From: Paenibacillus_E sp040812395
GTDB lineage: Bacteria > Bacillota > Bacilli > Paenibacillales > NBRC-103111
NCBI RefSeq assembly: GCF_040812395.1
Contig: NZ_JBFNXH010000003.1
Coordinates: 248,001 to 312,000 of the forward strand
DNA: 64,000 nucleotides
Reading direction: 5' to 3'
The notes beneath the pieces were generated by a model. The model was given only the letters and a program-made list of their open reading frames with translations, had not been told where the DNA came from and did no database searches. How positions within the stretch are numbered: the stretch's first letter is position 1; the number at the start of each line of letters is the position of its first letter. A program made the position numbers and the translations under genes. Shown in pieces: positions 8,376-17,455 of this stretch.

Positions 8376-10801
8376 GGAAACCGTAGAATATCTAGAATGG
8401 ATTCCGTTTTCGACACAGGCACTAACTGCTTGCCTTGCGATTTGCGATCTTCCAGAGGTGCCGTCTCCGTTGAAAAGCGAAGTTTTTCTCCATTGCTCAT
8501 AATGGCAGTTATCGTATAATCCATTTTCACAATAAAGGTACGAATTAATGCCGAACCATTCGGCCTTACCCGCTTGCCTTCCTTAAATTCAAAGGTAAGA
8601 ATGCCTTTGCCTCCACGTCCTTGAATCGGATAATCAACCACTAGCGAGCGTTTGGCATAGCCTAGATCCGAGATGACGAGCACTTCTCCCTCATCGCCAT
8701 AGATCCATTCCGCCGAGACGACCTCATCGTCTTCCTTGAGCTGAATGCCGCGAACTCCTGCGGCGGCTCGACCCATAGGATTCACTTCCTCTTCGCGGAA
8801 CCGGATACTCATTCCCTGCTTCGTAACTAGCAGTATTTCCTTCGAATTGTCGCTTAAATACACTTGCAGCACTTCATCTTGTTCGCCCAGCTTACAAGCA
8901 ACGATTCCGTTTGAACGGTTCGTCATGTACTCTTTTAGCTCCGTTCGCTTCACTTGCCCTTTTCGCGTAACGAAAACGAGTGATTTTCCCGGATCATCAA
9001 ATCCTTTGACAGGAATTACGCTAACGATGCGGTCTTCCTTCGCAATAGGTATCACATTCACGATTGCGGTTCCGTTTTCTTTCCACTTGTACTCAGGCAC
9101 TTGATGGACAGGCAGCAGGTAGTACTGGCCTTTCTTCGTGAAGATCAACATATTCTCAATCGTATTCACGTCAAGCAGGAAGCGCACATAGTCGCCTTCC
9201 TTCAATCCGGTGTTTTCAAGCTCTCCGCCGGATCGCGTGAAGGACAATTTGCTTGTTCTCTTCAGATAGCCCTCGTTAGACAACGTTACCAGAACGTCTT
9301 CCGGGGTTACCATGACCTCCAGATTCACTTTGAGCTCTTCGACCTCACCTTGAATGTCGGAACGGCGGTCAATGCCGTATTTTTTGCGAATATCGCCAAT
9401 CTCATCCTTGATCACACCGAGAAGCTTCTTCAAGCTGCCTAGAATTCCGCGTAAGTAAGCAATTGTCTTCTCCACATCGCGAAGCTCTTTCTCCAAAGTA
9501 GTGATCTCAAGATTGGTTAAGCGATAAAGTTGTAAGACGAGAATCGCATCTGCTTGACGCTCCGAGAATCCAAACTTCGCTACGAGGTTGTTCTGCGCAT
9601 CCTGACGGTTCTTGGACGCTTTGATCGTTGCGATCACCTCATCCAGGATATTCAGCGCCTTGACAAGCCCTTCCAACACGTGAGCACGATCCTCGGCTTT
9701 CTCCAACTCATATTGAGAACGGTGCGTAACAACTTCCTTCTGATGCTCGATATATGCTTCGAGAATCTCTTTGAAGCCAAGCTGGCGCGGCGCTTTATTG
9801 ACGATAGCGACCATGTTGAAATTGTAGGCCACTTGGAGATCTGTCTTCTTGAGCAAATAAGCCAGGATGCCTTGAGCATCCGCTTCTTTTTTTAATTCAA
9901 CCACGATCCGCAGACCGTTCCTGCCGCTTTCATCACGTACTTCTGCGATACCTTCTACCTTTTTCTCCAGACGAATATTTTCCATCGCTGTGACTAGGCG
10001 GGCTTTGACCACTTGATAAGGAATTTCGGTAATGACAATTTGCTGTCTGCCGCCGCGCATGTCCTCAATGGCCGTTTTCGACCTTATGTAAATCCGGCCT
10101 TTTCCAGTTCGGTAAGCATCGCGTATGCCTTCATCGCCCATGATGATTCCGCCCGTAGGAAAGTCGGGTCCTTTAACAATCGTCATGATCTCTTCCATGG
10201 TGATTTCTGGCTTATCAATCATCGCAATACACGCATCGATGACTTCACGCAAATTGTGCGGAGGAATTTCAGTGGCGAATCCGGCAGAAATCCCGCTTAC
10301 CCCATTAACAAGCAAATTCGGATAACGAGCAGGAAGCACCACAGGCTCCTTGGTCGAATTATCGAAATTGTCTTTGAACATAACCGTACGCTTCTCTATG
10401 TCGCGCAGCATCTCCATCGCAATTTCCGACAATCGCGCCTCGGTATAACGCATTGCCGCCGGCGGGTCATCGTCGATGGAACCCCAGTTGCCATGACCGT
10501 CGACTAGCGTATGGGCCATTTTCCATGGCTGGGCCATGCGCACCATGCCATCGTAAATCGAAGCATCACCATGCGGGTGATAATTCCCCATCACGTCACC
10601 GACGGTTTTCGCCGATTTGCGGTACGGTTTATCATGTGTATTTCCTGAATCATACATGGCATACAGAATGCGCCTTTGTACAGGCTTCAAACCGTCTCTA
10701 ACGTCAGGAATCGCGCGATCCTGAATAATATATTTGGAATAACGGCCGAAGCGATCGCCAACGACCTCCTCCAGAAAAGCAGGCAAAAACTGTTCTAACA
10801 T
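8366..10801 (-). CDS. parC: DNA topoisomerase IV subunit A
   Basis: ParC is the DNA-breaking and rejoining subunit of topoisomerase IV, which unlinks daughter chromosomes. The 811-residue protein has the winged-helix start (YSKYIIQDRAIPDVRDGLKPVQRRIL), the quinolone-region block GDVMGNYHPHGDASIYD, the active-site tyrosine in PAAMRYTEARLS, a coiled-coil tower and a C-terminal six-bladed beta-pinwheel with GRxA-type repeats (NPMGRAAAGVRGIQL, IQGRGGKGILTF). Length and arrangement fit ParC rather than GyrA. ATG 10801 sits 6 bases after AAGG and is preferred to the TTG at 10807. It follows parE by 30 bases, a standard parE-parC operon. Confidence 0.95.
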   Translation of the reverse strand: MLEQFLPAFLEEVVGDRFGRYSKYIIQDRAIPDVRDGLKPVQRRILYAMYDSGNTHDKPYRKSAKTVGDVMGNYHPHGDASIYDGMVRMAQPWKMAHTLVDGHGNWGSIDDDPPAAMRYTEARLSEIAMEMLRDIEKRTVMFKDNFDNSTKEPVVLPARYPNLLVNGVSGISAGFATEIPPHNLREVIDACIAMIDKPEITMEEIMTIVKGPDFPTGGIIMGDEGIRDAYRTGKGRIYIRSKTAIEDMRGGRQQIVITEIPYQVVKARLVTAMENIRLEKKVEGIAEVRDESGRNGLRIVVELKKEADAQGILAYLLKKTDLQVAYNFNMVAIVNKAPRQLGFKEILEAYIEHQKEVVTHRSQYELEKAEDRAHVLEGLVKALNILDEVIATIKASKNRQDAQNNLVAKFGFSERQADAILVLQLYRLTNLEITTLEKELRDVEKTIAYLRGILGSLKKLLGVIKDEIGDIRKKYGIDRRSDIQGEVEELKVNLEVMVTPEDVLVTLSNEGYLKRTSKLSFTRSGGELENTGLKEGDYVRFLLDVNTIENMLIFTKKGQYYLLPVHQVPEYKWKENGTAIVNVIPIAKEDRIVSVIPVKGFDDPGKSLVFVTRKGQVKRTELKEYMTNRSNGIVACKLGEQDEVLQVYLSDNSKEILLVTKQGMSIRFREEEVNPMGRAAAGVRGIQLKEDDEVVSAEWIYGDEGEVLVISDLGYAKRSLVVDYPIQGRGGKGILTFEFKEGKRVRPNGSALIRTFIVKMDYTITAIMSNGEKLRFSTETAPLEDRKSQGKQLVPVSKTESILDILRFPQS

Positions 10802-10831
10802 ACTCAACCTTCAGTCACCACTCTTTTTGGT

Positions 10832-12805
10832 CTACTCTACATATTCGGTAAAATCGACATTTTCCATAATCCATCGTTTACGAGGATCTACTTTATCACC
10901 CATTAATGTCGTTACGCGCCGCTCTGCTTTGGCCGCATCTTCGATCTGGACTTGGAGCAAGATGCGTGTTTCCGGATCCATCGTTGTTTCCCACAGCTGC
11001 TCCGGGTTCATCTCCCCGAGTCCTTTATAACGTTGCAGCTCGCTGTTTTTTCCGAATTCCTTCATCACCGATTGCAGCTGATCGTCCGTCCAGGCATAAC
11101 GATGTGCAGTGCTTTTCCCACCTTTTTTCGTCACTTTATACAGCGGAGGCTGTGCAATATACACTTTACCGGAATCAATTAAAGGTTTCATGTAACGATA
11201 GAAGAATGTTAACAGCAGCACTTGAATATGCGCGCCGTCCGTATCCGCATCCGTCATAATAATAATTTTACCGTAATTCGTTTCATCGGACTCGAATTCC
11301 GGGCCAACGCCAGCGCCAATTGCGGAAATAATCGCCTTATACTCATCATTCTTCAAGATGTCGAGAAGCTTCGCTTTCTCAGGATTCATTGGCTTCCCTT
11401 TGAGCGGAAGAATCGCTTGATGTTTCGAGTCGCGTCCTTGCTTAGCCGAACCGCCAGCTGAATCGCCCTCCACAATGAACAATTCATTGCGCTGCAAATC
11501 TTTGGACTGTGCAGGTGTCAGCTTTCCGTTCAAATTGGAACTTTCGCTCTTCCCTTTTTTGCCGTTACGGATTTCCTCACGGGCTTTACGCGCAGCTTCA
11601 CGCGCTTTCGATGCTTGCACAGCCTTTTTCAACATCATTTGTGCGATTTGCGGGTTTTCCTCAAGAAACACGGCCATTTTATCCGAAACAATCGCATCGA
11701 CTACGCTTCGGGCAACAGCACTGCCGAGCTGGTCTTTCGTCTGACCGACAAACTCTACGTCACCCATTTTGATATTGATCACGACCATCATGCCTTCGCG
11801 GAGATCCGTACCGTCCAAGTTCTTATCTTTTTCTTTGAGAAGCGCTGCTTTACGGGCATATTCATTCATGACACGAGTGTATGCGGTTTTAAAACCGGTT
11901 TCATGCGTGCCCCCGCCTCGTGTCGGGATCGAGTTCACGAAAGAAGCAATCGTCTCCGTGTAGCCGTCATTATACTGAAGAGCGACTTCCACTTCAATTT
12001 CATCTTTCTCTGAAGCGAAATGAATGACGGGATGCAGAACGGTCTTTTCTTCATTCAGAAATTCGACAAACTGGCTCGCTCCGCCTTCGTATTGGAACGA
12101 TTCCTGCTTATCCGTCCGGTCATCCTTCAAATTAACTAGCAAACCGGAATTCAAGAAAGCAATTTCCTGCAGACGCTCAGATAGTGTGTCGTAATTAATC
12201 GTTGTACCGCTTTGAAAAACACGTTTATCGGGTTTAAATGTTACTTTCGTGCCTGTCCGATTCGTGTTGCCGATCACCTCGAGTCCTGTAACTGGCTCTC
12301 CAACATGCTCGATGCCGGAATCGTCCACCCAGTACTCGAAGCGCATTTTGTGGATTTTACTGTCTCGGTATACCTCTACTTCCAGCCACTCTGACAGTGC
12401 ATTCGTCACGGAAGCGCCTACACCGTGAAGCCCGCCTGACTTTTTATATCCCGCACCGCCGAATTTCCCCCCAGCGTGCAGAATCGTGAACACGACCTGC
12501 GGAGTAGGAACCCCTGTTTTATGCATCCCGGTTGGAATTCCTCTGCCGTTATCCTGAACGGTGATCGATTGGTCTTTATGAATGGTCACACTGATTTTAG
12601 AACAATGCTTGGCGAGATGTTCGTCAACCGCATTATCCACGATCTCCCAGATCAAATGGTGCAAGCCTGACGTGCTGGTGCTGCCGATGTACATACCCGG
12701 TCTCTTCCGCACCGCAACAAGGCCTTCCAGCACTTGAATGTCATCTGCATTATATTCCGAAGCCGGGGCATTTCCATTCGCAAATAATTCTAGCTGCTCG
12801 GTCAT
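10832..12805 (-). CDS. parE: DNA topoisomerase IV subunit B
   Basis: ParE is the ATPase subunit of topoisomerase IV and works with ParC. The 657-residue protein shows the GHKL ATPase motifs EIVDNAVDEHL, QDNGRGIP and GGLHGVGASVTNALS, the transducer, and the TOPRIM domain with FIVEGDSAGGSAKQGRD and ITDADTDGAHI-like IMTDADTDGAHIQ. The C-terminal block QRYKGLGEMNPEQLWETTMDP is conserved in GyrB/ParE. The start ATG follows AAAAGGAGGGC. Length is typical. It heads the parE-parC pair; the ABC permease gene ends upstream (at 12836) only 30 bases away, so read-through is possible. Confidence 0.95.
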   Translation of the reverse strand: MTEQLELFANGNAPASEYNADDIQVLEGLVAVRKRPGMYIGSTSTSGLHHLIWEIVDNAVDEHLAKHCSKISVTIHKDQSITVQDNGRGIPTGMHKTGVPTPQVVFTILHAGGKFGGAGYKKSGGLHGVGASVTNALSEWLEVEVYRDSKIHKMRFEYWVDDSGIEHVGEPVTGLEVIGNTNRTGTKVTFKPDKRVFQSGTTINYDTLSERLQEIAFLNSGLLVNLKDDRTDKQESFQYEGGASQFVEFLNEEKTVLHPVIHFASEKDEIEVEVALQYNDGYTETIASFVNSIPTRGGGTHETGFKTAYTRVMNEYARKAALLKEKDKNLDGTDLREGMMVVINIKMGDVEFVGQTKDQLGSAVARSVVDAIVSDKMAVFLEENPQIAQMMLKKAVQASKAREAARKAREEIRNGKKGKSESSNLNGKLTPAQSKDLQRNELFIVEGDSAGGSAKQGRDSKHQAILPLKGKPMNPEKAKLLDILKNDEYKAIISAIGAGVGPEFESDETNYGKIIIMTDADTDGAHIQVLLLTFFYRYMKPLIDSGKVYIAQPPLYKVTKKGGKSTAHRYAWTDDQLQSVMKEFGKNSELQRYKGLGEMNPEQLWETTMDPETRILLQVQIEDAAKAERRVTTLMGDKVDPRKRWIMENVDFTEYVE

Positions 12806-12835
12806 CGAAGCCCTCCTTTTAAACTAAACACATCA

Positions 12836-13834
12836 TTAATTTAAAACATCTTTACGTGTAAATACAGAGAATGAAACGATTAAGGAAGCGATCGCCCATA
12901 TCGATAAAACACTAAGAGAAAACGTTAAATCCATCCCCTTGATCGGCGGAAGCCCACCGGTCAAATATTTCGTGAGGTCTAAATTGACCATGAACAAATA
13001 TTTGGCTGTTTCCCATGAGGATACCATATTAGAAAGGATTGTCCCAGAGATTAATACCGCGAGCATAACACCCATGCCAGCCGCTGTCGAGCGAATCAGC
13101 ACAGAAAGCATAAGCGACATCAAGGCTACAACCAGCGCGGAGAACCAGACCAAACCAAGTTCCATGAGCAAGAAGAACCATTGATCCACCGCTCGGACAA
13201 GGCTGAAATCCACCTCTGTGCCTGTTAATTGAATGCCAGTAAAAACGGGCATCGTCCATCCGTTATATCCGAAAACAACGCCTGAAATCAAGTAACAAAG
13301 CACCGCTGTGGACAAAACCGTCAATGAAGTAAAGAACACAACCGTAATTAATTTACTCATTAGGATTTTCCAACGCCTGACCGGTCTTGTCAACAATAAT
13401 TTAATAGTCCCCGTAGAATGCTCCGATGATACGATATCGGCAGAAATGACCATGATGATGAGCGGAATAAATAAACCTACCGCATTTTTGACAAATTCGC
13501 GAGTAAAAGTCACCGCATTAGGTGAACTTGGATCCACGTCTTTTTCCAAATAATAATTGGCGATCTGTATTTGCACTTGTAACTGCTGCTTCCATTCATC
13601 CGGTGTGCGTGCAGAGCTGAGACGTTTTTCCCAATCCGCAATTTTCTGCCTTTGATCGGCTTTCCAATCCGTGGTTCCGAATTGCTTCTGCGTATTCTGT
13701 GCGACTCGCATTTGCGCGTAAGTAAACATAGGAATTAAGGCAAGCAGAATAAGTAAAATGACATAGAATCGCTTCTTCTTCATCATTTTGATGCATTCAT
13801 TTTTCACAAGCGGATATATACTATTCAATTCCAT
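12836..13834 (-). CDS. ABC-2 type transporter permease
   Basis: An integral membrane permease of an ABC-2 exporter. The protein of about 332 residues has one hydrophobic segment near residues 24-42, a long outside loop of charged residues (about 50-115), then five further segments, with VSSEHSTGTIKLLLTRPVRRWKILMSKL as the conserved ABC-2 coupling region. GTG 13837 and ATG 13834 both follow GGGGAGG; the ATG is listed. The ATPase gene lies 9 bases upstream, so the two form an export pair. The architecture resembles sodium- or antibiotic-export permeases (NatB/BcrB-like), but the substrate cannot be told. Confidence 0.88.
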   Translation of the reverse strand: MELNSIYPLVKNECIKMMKKKRFYVILLILLALIPMFTYAQMRVAQNTQKQFGTTDWKADQRQKIADWEKRLSSARTPDEWKQQLQVQIQIANYYLEKDVDPSSPNAVTFTREFVKNAVGLFIPLIIMVISADIVSSEHSTGTIKLLLTRPVRRWKILMSKLITVVFFTSLTVLSTAVLCYLISGVVFGYNGWTMPVFTGIQLTGTEVDFSLVRAVDQWFFLLMELGLVWFSALVVALMSLMLSVLIRSTAAGMGVMLAVLISGTILSNMVSSWETAKYLFMVNLDLTKYLTGGLPPIKGMDLTFSLSVLSIWAIASLIVSFSVFTRKDVLN

Positions 13835-13843
13835 CACCCTCCC

Positions 13844-14809
13844 CTATTCGATTTTCTCACCTTCGGTTAGGCTCAAGAACAATTCTTCCAGCGTTGGGTT
13901 TTTGATTTCTACAGCGTAGAGGTTAATTCCTGCTTCTACTAATTGCCGAGTTATTTGCGGAACATACTCCTGATTCATATGAGTTACGATTTGCTTAACG
14001 GATCGCTCGGTTGCATGACTGTTTTCCTGCGAAATCTCCTCGATGTCCGTTACGTAAGGAGAAGCAAGAAACACTTGTTCAGCAAGCTCAGCGGGTACAA
14101 CAGACCACACTACTTTACCGCCTTTTGCGACAAGCTCTTCGACAGAGCCGACTTTAATAACTTCGCCGTGGCTTATAATCGCGACGCGATCGCACATTTG
14201 CTGAATTTCACTTAACAAATGGCTGGACACGAATAAACTTAGCCCGCCCTCGGCTAATCGTTGGATAAACTCTCTCATTTCTTTGATTCCCTGTGGGTCG
14301 AGGCCATTGGTCGGCTCGTCCAAAATCAATAAACTTGGCCGTCCAAGAAGTGCTTGCGCGATCCCCAGCCGCTGCCGCATACCAAGCGAATATGTGCGAA
14401 CTTTATCATGAATGCGCCCATCCATGGAAACAATCTCCACAACCTCAGCAATTCGTTTCTCATCCACGTCAGGCAGCATACCGGCGAAATGCTCCAGGTT
14501 CTCCCAGCCTGTCAAATATGAGTAGAGCTCCGGGTTTTCTACGATACAGCCCACATGCCGAAGCGCTTGATCATGCTCCCTGTGAACATCATACCCGCAG
14601 ATATGTATAGACCCTTCAGTCGGGCGAATCAAATCAACGAGCATCCGAATGGTCGTCGTTTTACCCGATCCGTTAGGCCCAAGGAAACCGAAAATTTCTC
14701 CGGCATAGACATCGAACGAAATGCCCTTAATAATCTCTTTATTTTTAATGGATTTCTTGACATTTTTCACGGATAATACAGTCCGAGTTTCATTGGCAAT
14801 CTGTGCCAT
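13844..14809 (-). CDS. ABC transporter ATP-binding protein
   Basis: Energises the ABC-2 permease encoded just downstream. The 321-residue protein has Walker A (GPNGSGKTT), the Q-loop region, signature motif YSLGMRQR, Walker B with the DEPTNGLDP block and the H-loop FVSSHLLSE, all in the first 230 residues. A C-terminal extension of about 90 residues, ending NPTLEELFLSLTEG, is typical of NatA/BcrA-like subfamilies. It follows the SGNH hydrolase gene by 16 bases, suggesting a three-gene unit. Confidence 0.93.
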   Translation of the reverse strand: MAQIANETRTVLSVKNVKKSIKNKEIIKGISFDVYAGEIFGFLGPNGSGKTTTIRMLVDLIRPTEGSIHICGYDVHREHDQALRHVGCIVENPELYSYLTGWENLEHFAGMLPDVDEKRIAEVVEIVSMDGRIHDKVRTYSLGMRQRLGIAQALLGRPSLLILDEPTNGLDPQGIKEMREFIQRLAEGGLSLFVSSHLLSEIQQMCDRVAIISHGEVIKVGSVEELVAKGGKVVWSVVPAELAEQVFLASPYVTDIEEISQENSHATERSVKQIVTHMNQEYVPQITRQLVEAGINLYAVEIKNPTLEELFLSLTEGEKIE

Positions 14810-14825
14810 GTGAGCGACTCCTCCC

Positions 14826-15638
14826 CTACCTCAAAATTTGCACAATGCGGTCAGCTATGCGCTCATAACCATCTCCATTAGGATGAAAATGATCGGCAGC
14901 TGACAAATATTTAATCAAATTTTGCTCAAACAGATCATAGGTGGGAACAATGACCATATTCGGGTAGACATTGCTCATTTCAAAAACGCGGTTGTTCCAG
15001 CGCTGCACAATGAGTGAACCTTCGCGATTAGGATCAAGATCCAAAAAAGGATGATAGAGTCCGACATACATGATAACGGCGTTCGGATTGGCCTTGTTAA
15101 TGGCTTTCAGCACTTGATCTACCCTCTCTAAAGCAGGATCAATCCGTTTAAGCGCAGCGTCCGGATTGAATTCCTGCTTCTCGCCTTTAAACATGTCTTC
15201 CCCGCCAGCGAAAAGGTCATTGCCCCCAATCGTTAAAAGCACGATATCGGCTTGCGCCAGCGCATCCTGAGTTTTCTTCAAAGCCAAGTCCGTAAGCAAC
15301 TGATCGCTTTTGTATCCAGGAATCGCCAAATTATTCAACACAAAAACCGGCTTTCCGCTTTGGAGCTCGAGTTTTTCCCGGACTCGTCCTACATAGCCTT
15401 TGCCTGTGTTGTCGCCTGTTCCTGCAGTGAGCGAGTCGCCAAGCGCCACAATTTGCAGTTTACTTTTCGCTTCAATCACAGTTTCTTTCTTTGGCGCTGT
15501 AGTTGAAATAGCAAGGTCTCCCGATGCTTTCGGAAACCAAATTTGATTCGCTGCATAGGCAAAGCCTACTGCAAAAACAATCGTCGATATCGAAGCCGTA
15601 AGGCCGATAGCTCCCCAGATAAAGCGAGATGATCTCAA
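14826..15638 (-). CDS. membrane-anchored SGNH/GDSL hydrolase
   Basis: A lipase/esterase-fold hydrolase that probably acts outside the cell. The 270-residue protein has an N-terminal hydrophobic segment (IWGAIGLTASISTIVFAVGFAYA), then the four SGNH blocks: GDSLTAG (catalytic Ser), IPGY, TIGGNDL and DHFHPNGDGY (catalytic Asp and His). This arrangement matches the YpmR-like group of Firmicutes. The start is TTG, with GGAGGGG eight bases upstream. It precedes the ABC exporter pair in the same direction with small gaps. Substrate, for example acylated wall polymers or lipids, is not visible. Confidence 0.88.
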   Translation of the reverse strand: MRSSRFIWGAIGLTASISTIVFAVGFAYAANQIWFPKASGDLAISTTAPKKETVIEAKSKLQIVALGDSLTAGTGDNTGKGYVGRVREKLELQSGKPVFVLNNLAIPGYKSDQLLTDLALKKTQDALAQADIVLLTIGGNDLFAGGEDMFKGEKQEFNPDAALKRIDPALERVDQVLKAINKANPNAVIMYVGLYHPFLDLDPNREGSLIVQRWNNRVFEMSNVYPNMVIVPTYDLFEQNLIKYLSAADHFHPNGDGYERIADRIVQILR

Positions 15639-15734
15639 GCGAGTCCCCTCCTGCGAATAATGGCATAATTCACTATAAGATTATAGCTTCTTGGTTGATA
15701 TTGCAAACTTGATATCTCTACAGTTCCTGCGAAC

Positions 15735-15771
15735 AAAAAAAACTGCCTGAGCGCAAATCGCGTTCAAGCAG
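15735..15771 (-). terminator. intrinsic terminator after the truncated ABC exporter gene
   Basis: A 12-base-pair stem (CTGCCTGAGCGC pairing with GCGTTCAAGCAG, loop AAATC) is followed on the minus strand by a run of eight T. It stands immediately after the stop of the truncated exporter gene. Confidence 0.85.
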
Positions 15772-15780
15772 CTTTTATTC

Positions 15781-16662
15781 CTAACCGGCATCCTGCAAAA
15801 ATTTGTACTGGGCTTGTATCAAGCCATAGTAAATTTTCTTCTCTTGCATCAATTCTTCATGATTGCCGCTTTCCATCATACTTCCGTGATCAAGCACGAT
15901 GATTTTATCTGCGCCCCGAATTGTGGATAGCCTGTGAGCGACAATGAAAGAGGTTCGGCCAGCGAGCAGTGTTTTGAGCGCTTCCTGAATCTTCAGCTCG
16001 GTCTCCGTATCGATACTTGCCGTTGCCTCATCTAGGATAAGCACTTGCGGATTCGCGAGTAAAGCTCTAGCAAACGAAGTCAGTTGCCGCTGTCCCATAG
16101 AAAGCACATTGCCGCGCTCCTGCACTTCCATTTCATAGCCTTGCGGCAAACCCATAATAAAGTCATGCGCGTGAACGGCTTTTGCCGCTTGCTCGACTTC
16201 CTCATCCGTCGCATCGAGACGGCCGAAACGAATATTGTCGCGAATGGTGCCCGAGAAAATAAACGTATCTTGCAACACGATGCCGATTTGCGAACGGAGA
16301 CTTTGAATCGTCACTTCGCGAATATTTTGACCATCGATAAGCACGCGTCCTTCTACAGGGTCATAGAAGCGGCACAACAGGTTCATAATGGTGCTTTTGC
16401 CTGAACCCGTATGGCCGACTAAGGCTATGGATTGCCCTGCCTGTACATCCAGATTGATGCCCTTAAGTGCCGGTCGGCCTGCTTCATATTCGAACACAAT
16501 ATTCTCAAATGCAACATGACCTACAATGCTAGGAAGTTCTCTGGCTCCGGGCAGCTCGGCAACCGTTGGCTTTTCATCGATATATTCGAAAATTCTCTCG
16601 GCCGAAGCCAGGATACGAGGATTTAAACGATTAAATGACCATAAATTCACAAAAACTAGCAA
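15781..16662 (-). pseudogene. ABC exporter remnant: nucleotide-binding half only
   Basis: The frame encodes the ATPase part of a lipid/drug-type ABC half-exporter (MsbA/YfiC/YheH-like). It has SAERIFEYIDEKP, Walker A GHTGSGKST, signature LSMGQRQL (usual LSxGQ), the DEATASIDTETE block and AHRLSTIRGADKI. Family members are about 580-600 residues with a six-helix membrane domain in front; here only about 10 residues of the last helix (LVFVNLWSF) remain, followed by a shortened linker. Upstream bases 16663-16846 hold no membrane-domain coding in any frame. The only start is TTG without a good site. I infer a 5' deletion that left a non-functional gene; a solitary expressed ATPase domain is the less likely option. 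Confidence 0.8.
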
Positions 16663-16846
16663 GAATCCGCCCTATTCTTGGAAATCATCCCGATACCCTA
16701 AAATGTAAGCCCTTACATATAAACGCATACTAAATAGCGTTCTCTCGGCAAGGATTTCTAAAAAAGATCACGAAACCTAATACTGAACTTTTTTCAGGAA
16801 CCGGACCAAGATAGTACGAAATAACCAAACAGGAGGCCGGCCGCCC

Positions 16847-17455
16847 ATGACAGAACAAGAATGGCAACAATCCTTGCAACGGATGAGTCAAGGCGATCAG
16901 GACGCTTTTCGCCGCGTATATAACGAAAGCCGTGAGCAAGTATATCGCACCGTAACTCTGCTGATGACAAACAAAAACGATATTTGCGATGTGGTCAGCG
17001 AGGTTTATGCAGAGCTGTTTCGATCGATCCCCAAATACGATGCCAGATGGGCTTTTCGCGGTTGGCTAAACGGCATTATCGTCAGACAATGCCGTAGCTG
17101 GAACCGAAAATTGTGGCGCAAATGGCGATTATTCGAACGAAGCAAGCTATTGGAAAATCACGAAAAAGAACCTGGCTCCGAAGAAATCTTCATGCGCCAA
17201 GAAAGCAAAAATGAACTCTTTCAGTTGTTACAAGTGCTCTCCTATAAACACAGAAGTGTGTTGGTATTGCGTTACTATCAAGAATGTTCTTTTGAGGAAA
17301 TTGCTGACATCTTAGAAATTCCCGTCGGTACGGCCAAATCCAGACATCATAATGCTTTGGAGAAGCTTCGCCTTTCGGCTCACAGCTTTACATTTCAATC
17401 CATGAAGGAGGATTCCCCACATGTCTACTCAGCAACAACTAAAAACAGCGTTTAA
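16847..17455 (+). CDS. ECF-type RNA polymerase sigma factor
   Basis: An extracytoplasmic-function sigma-70 factor of 202 residues. Region 2 is visible at about residues 20-90 (DAFRRVYNESREQVYRTV, DVVSEVYAELFRSIPKYD, FRGWLNGIIVRQCRSWNRK) and region 4 at about 125-180 (LSYKHRSVLVLRYYQECSFEEIADILEIPVGTAKSRHHNA). AGGAGG lies 10 bases before the ATG. The last 35 bases overlap the next gene, a membrane protein with a cytoplasmic tail, so the pair is likely a sigma/anti-sigma module with coupled translation. A GGAACC box stands at 16798, but no good -10 partner at the usual distance, so self-regulation is only possible. Confidence 0.92.
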   Translation: MTEQEWQQSLQRMSQGDQDAFRRVYNESREQVYRTVTLLMTNKNDICDVVSEVYAELFRSIPKYDARWAFRGWLNGIIVRQCRSWNRKLWRKWRLFERSKLLENHEKEPGSEEIFMRQESKNELFQLLQVLSYKHRSVLVLRYYQECSFEEIADILEIPVGTAKSRHHNALEKLRLSAHSFTFQSMKEDSPHVYSATTKNSV

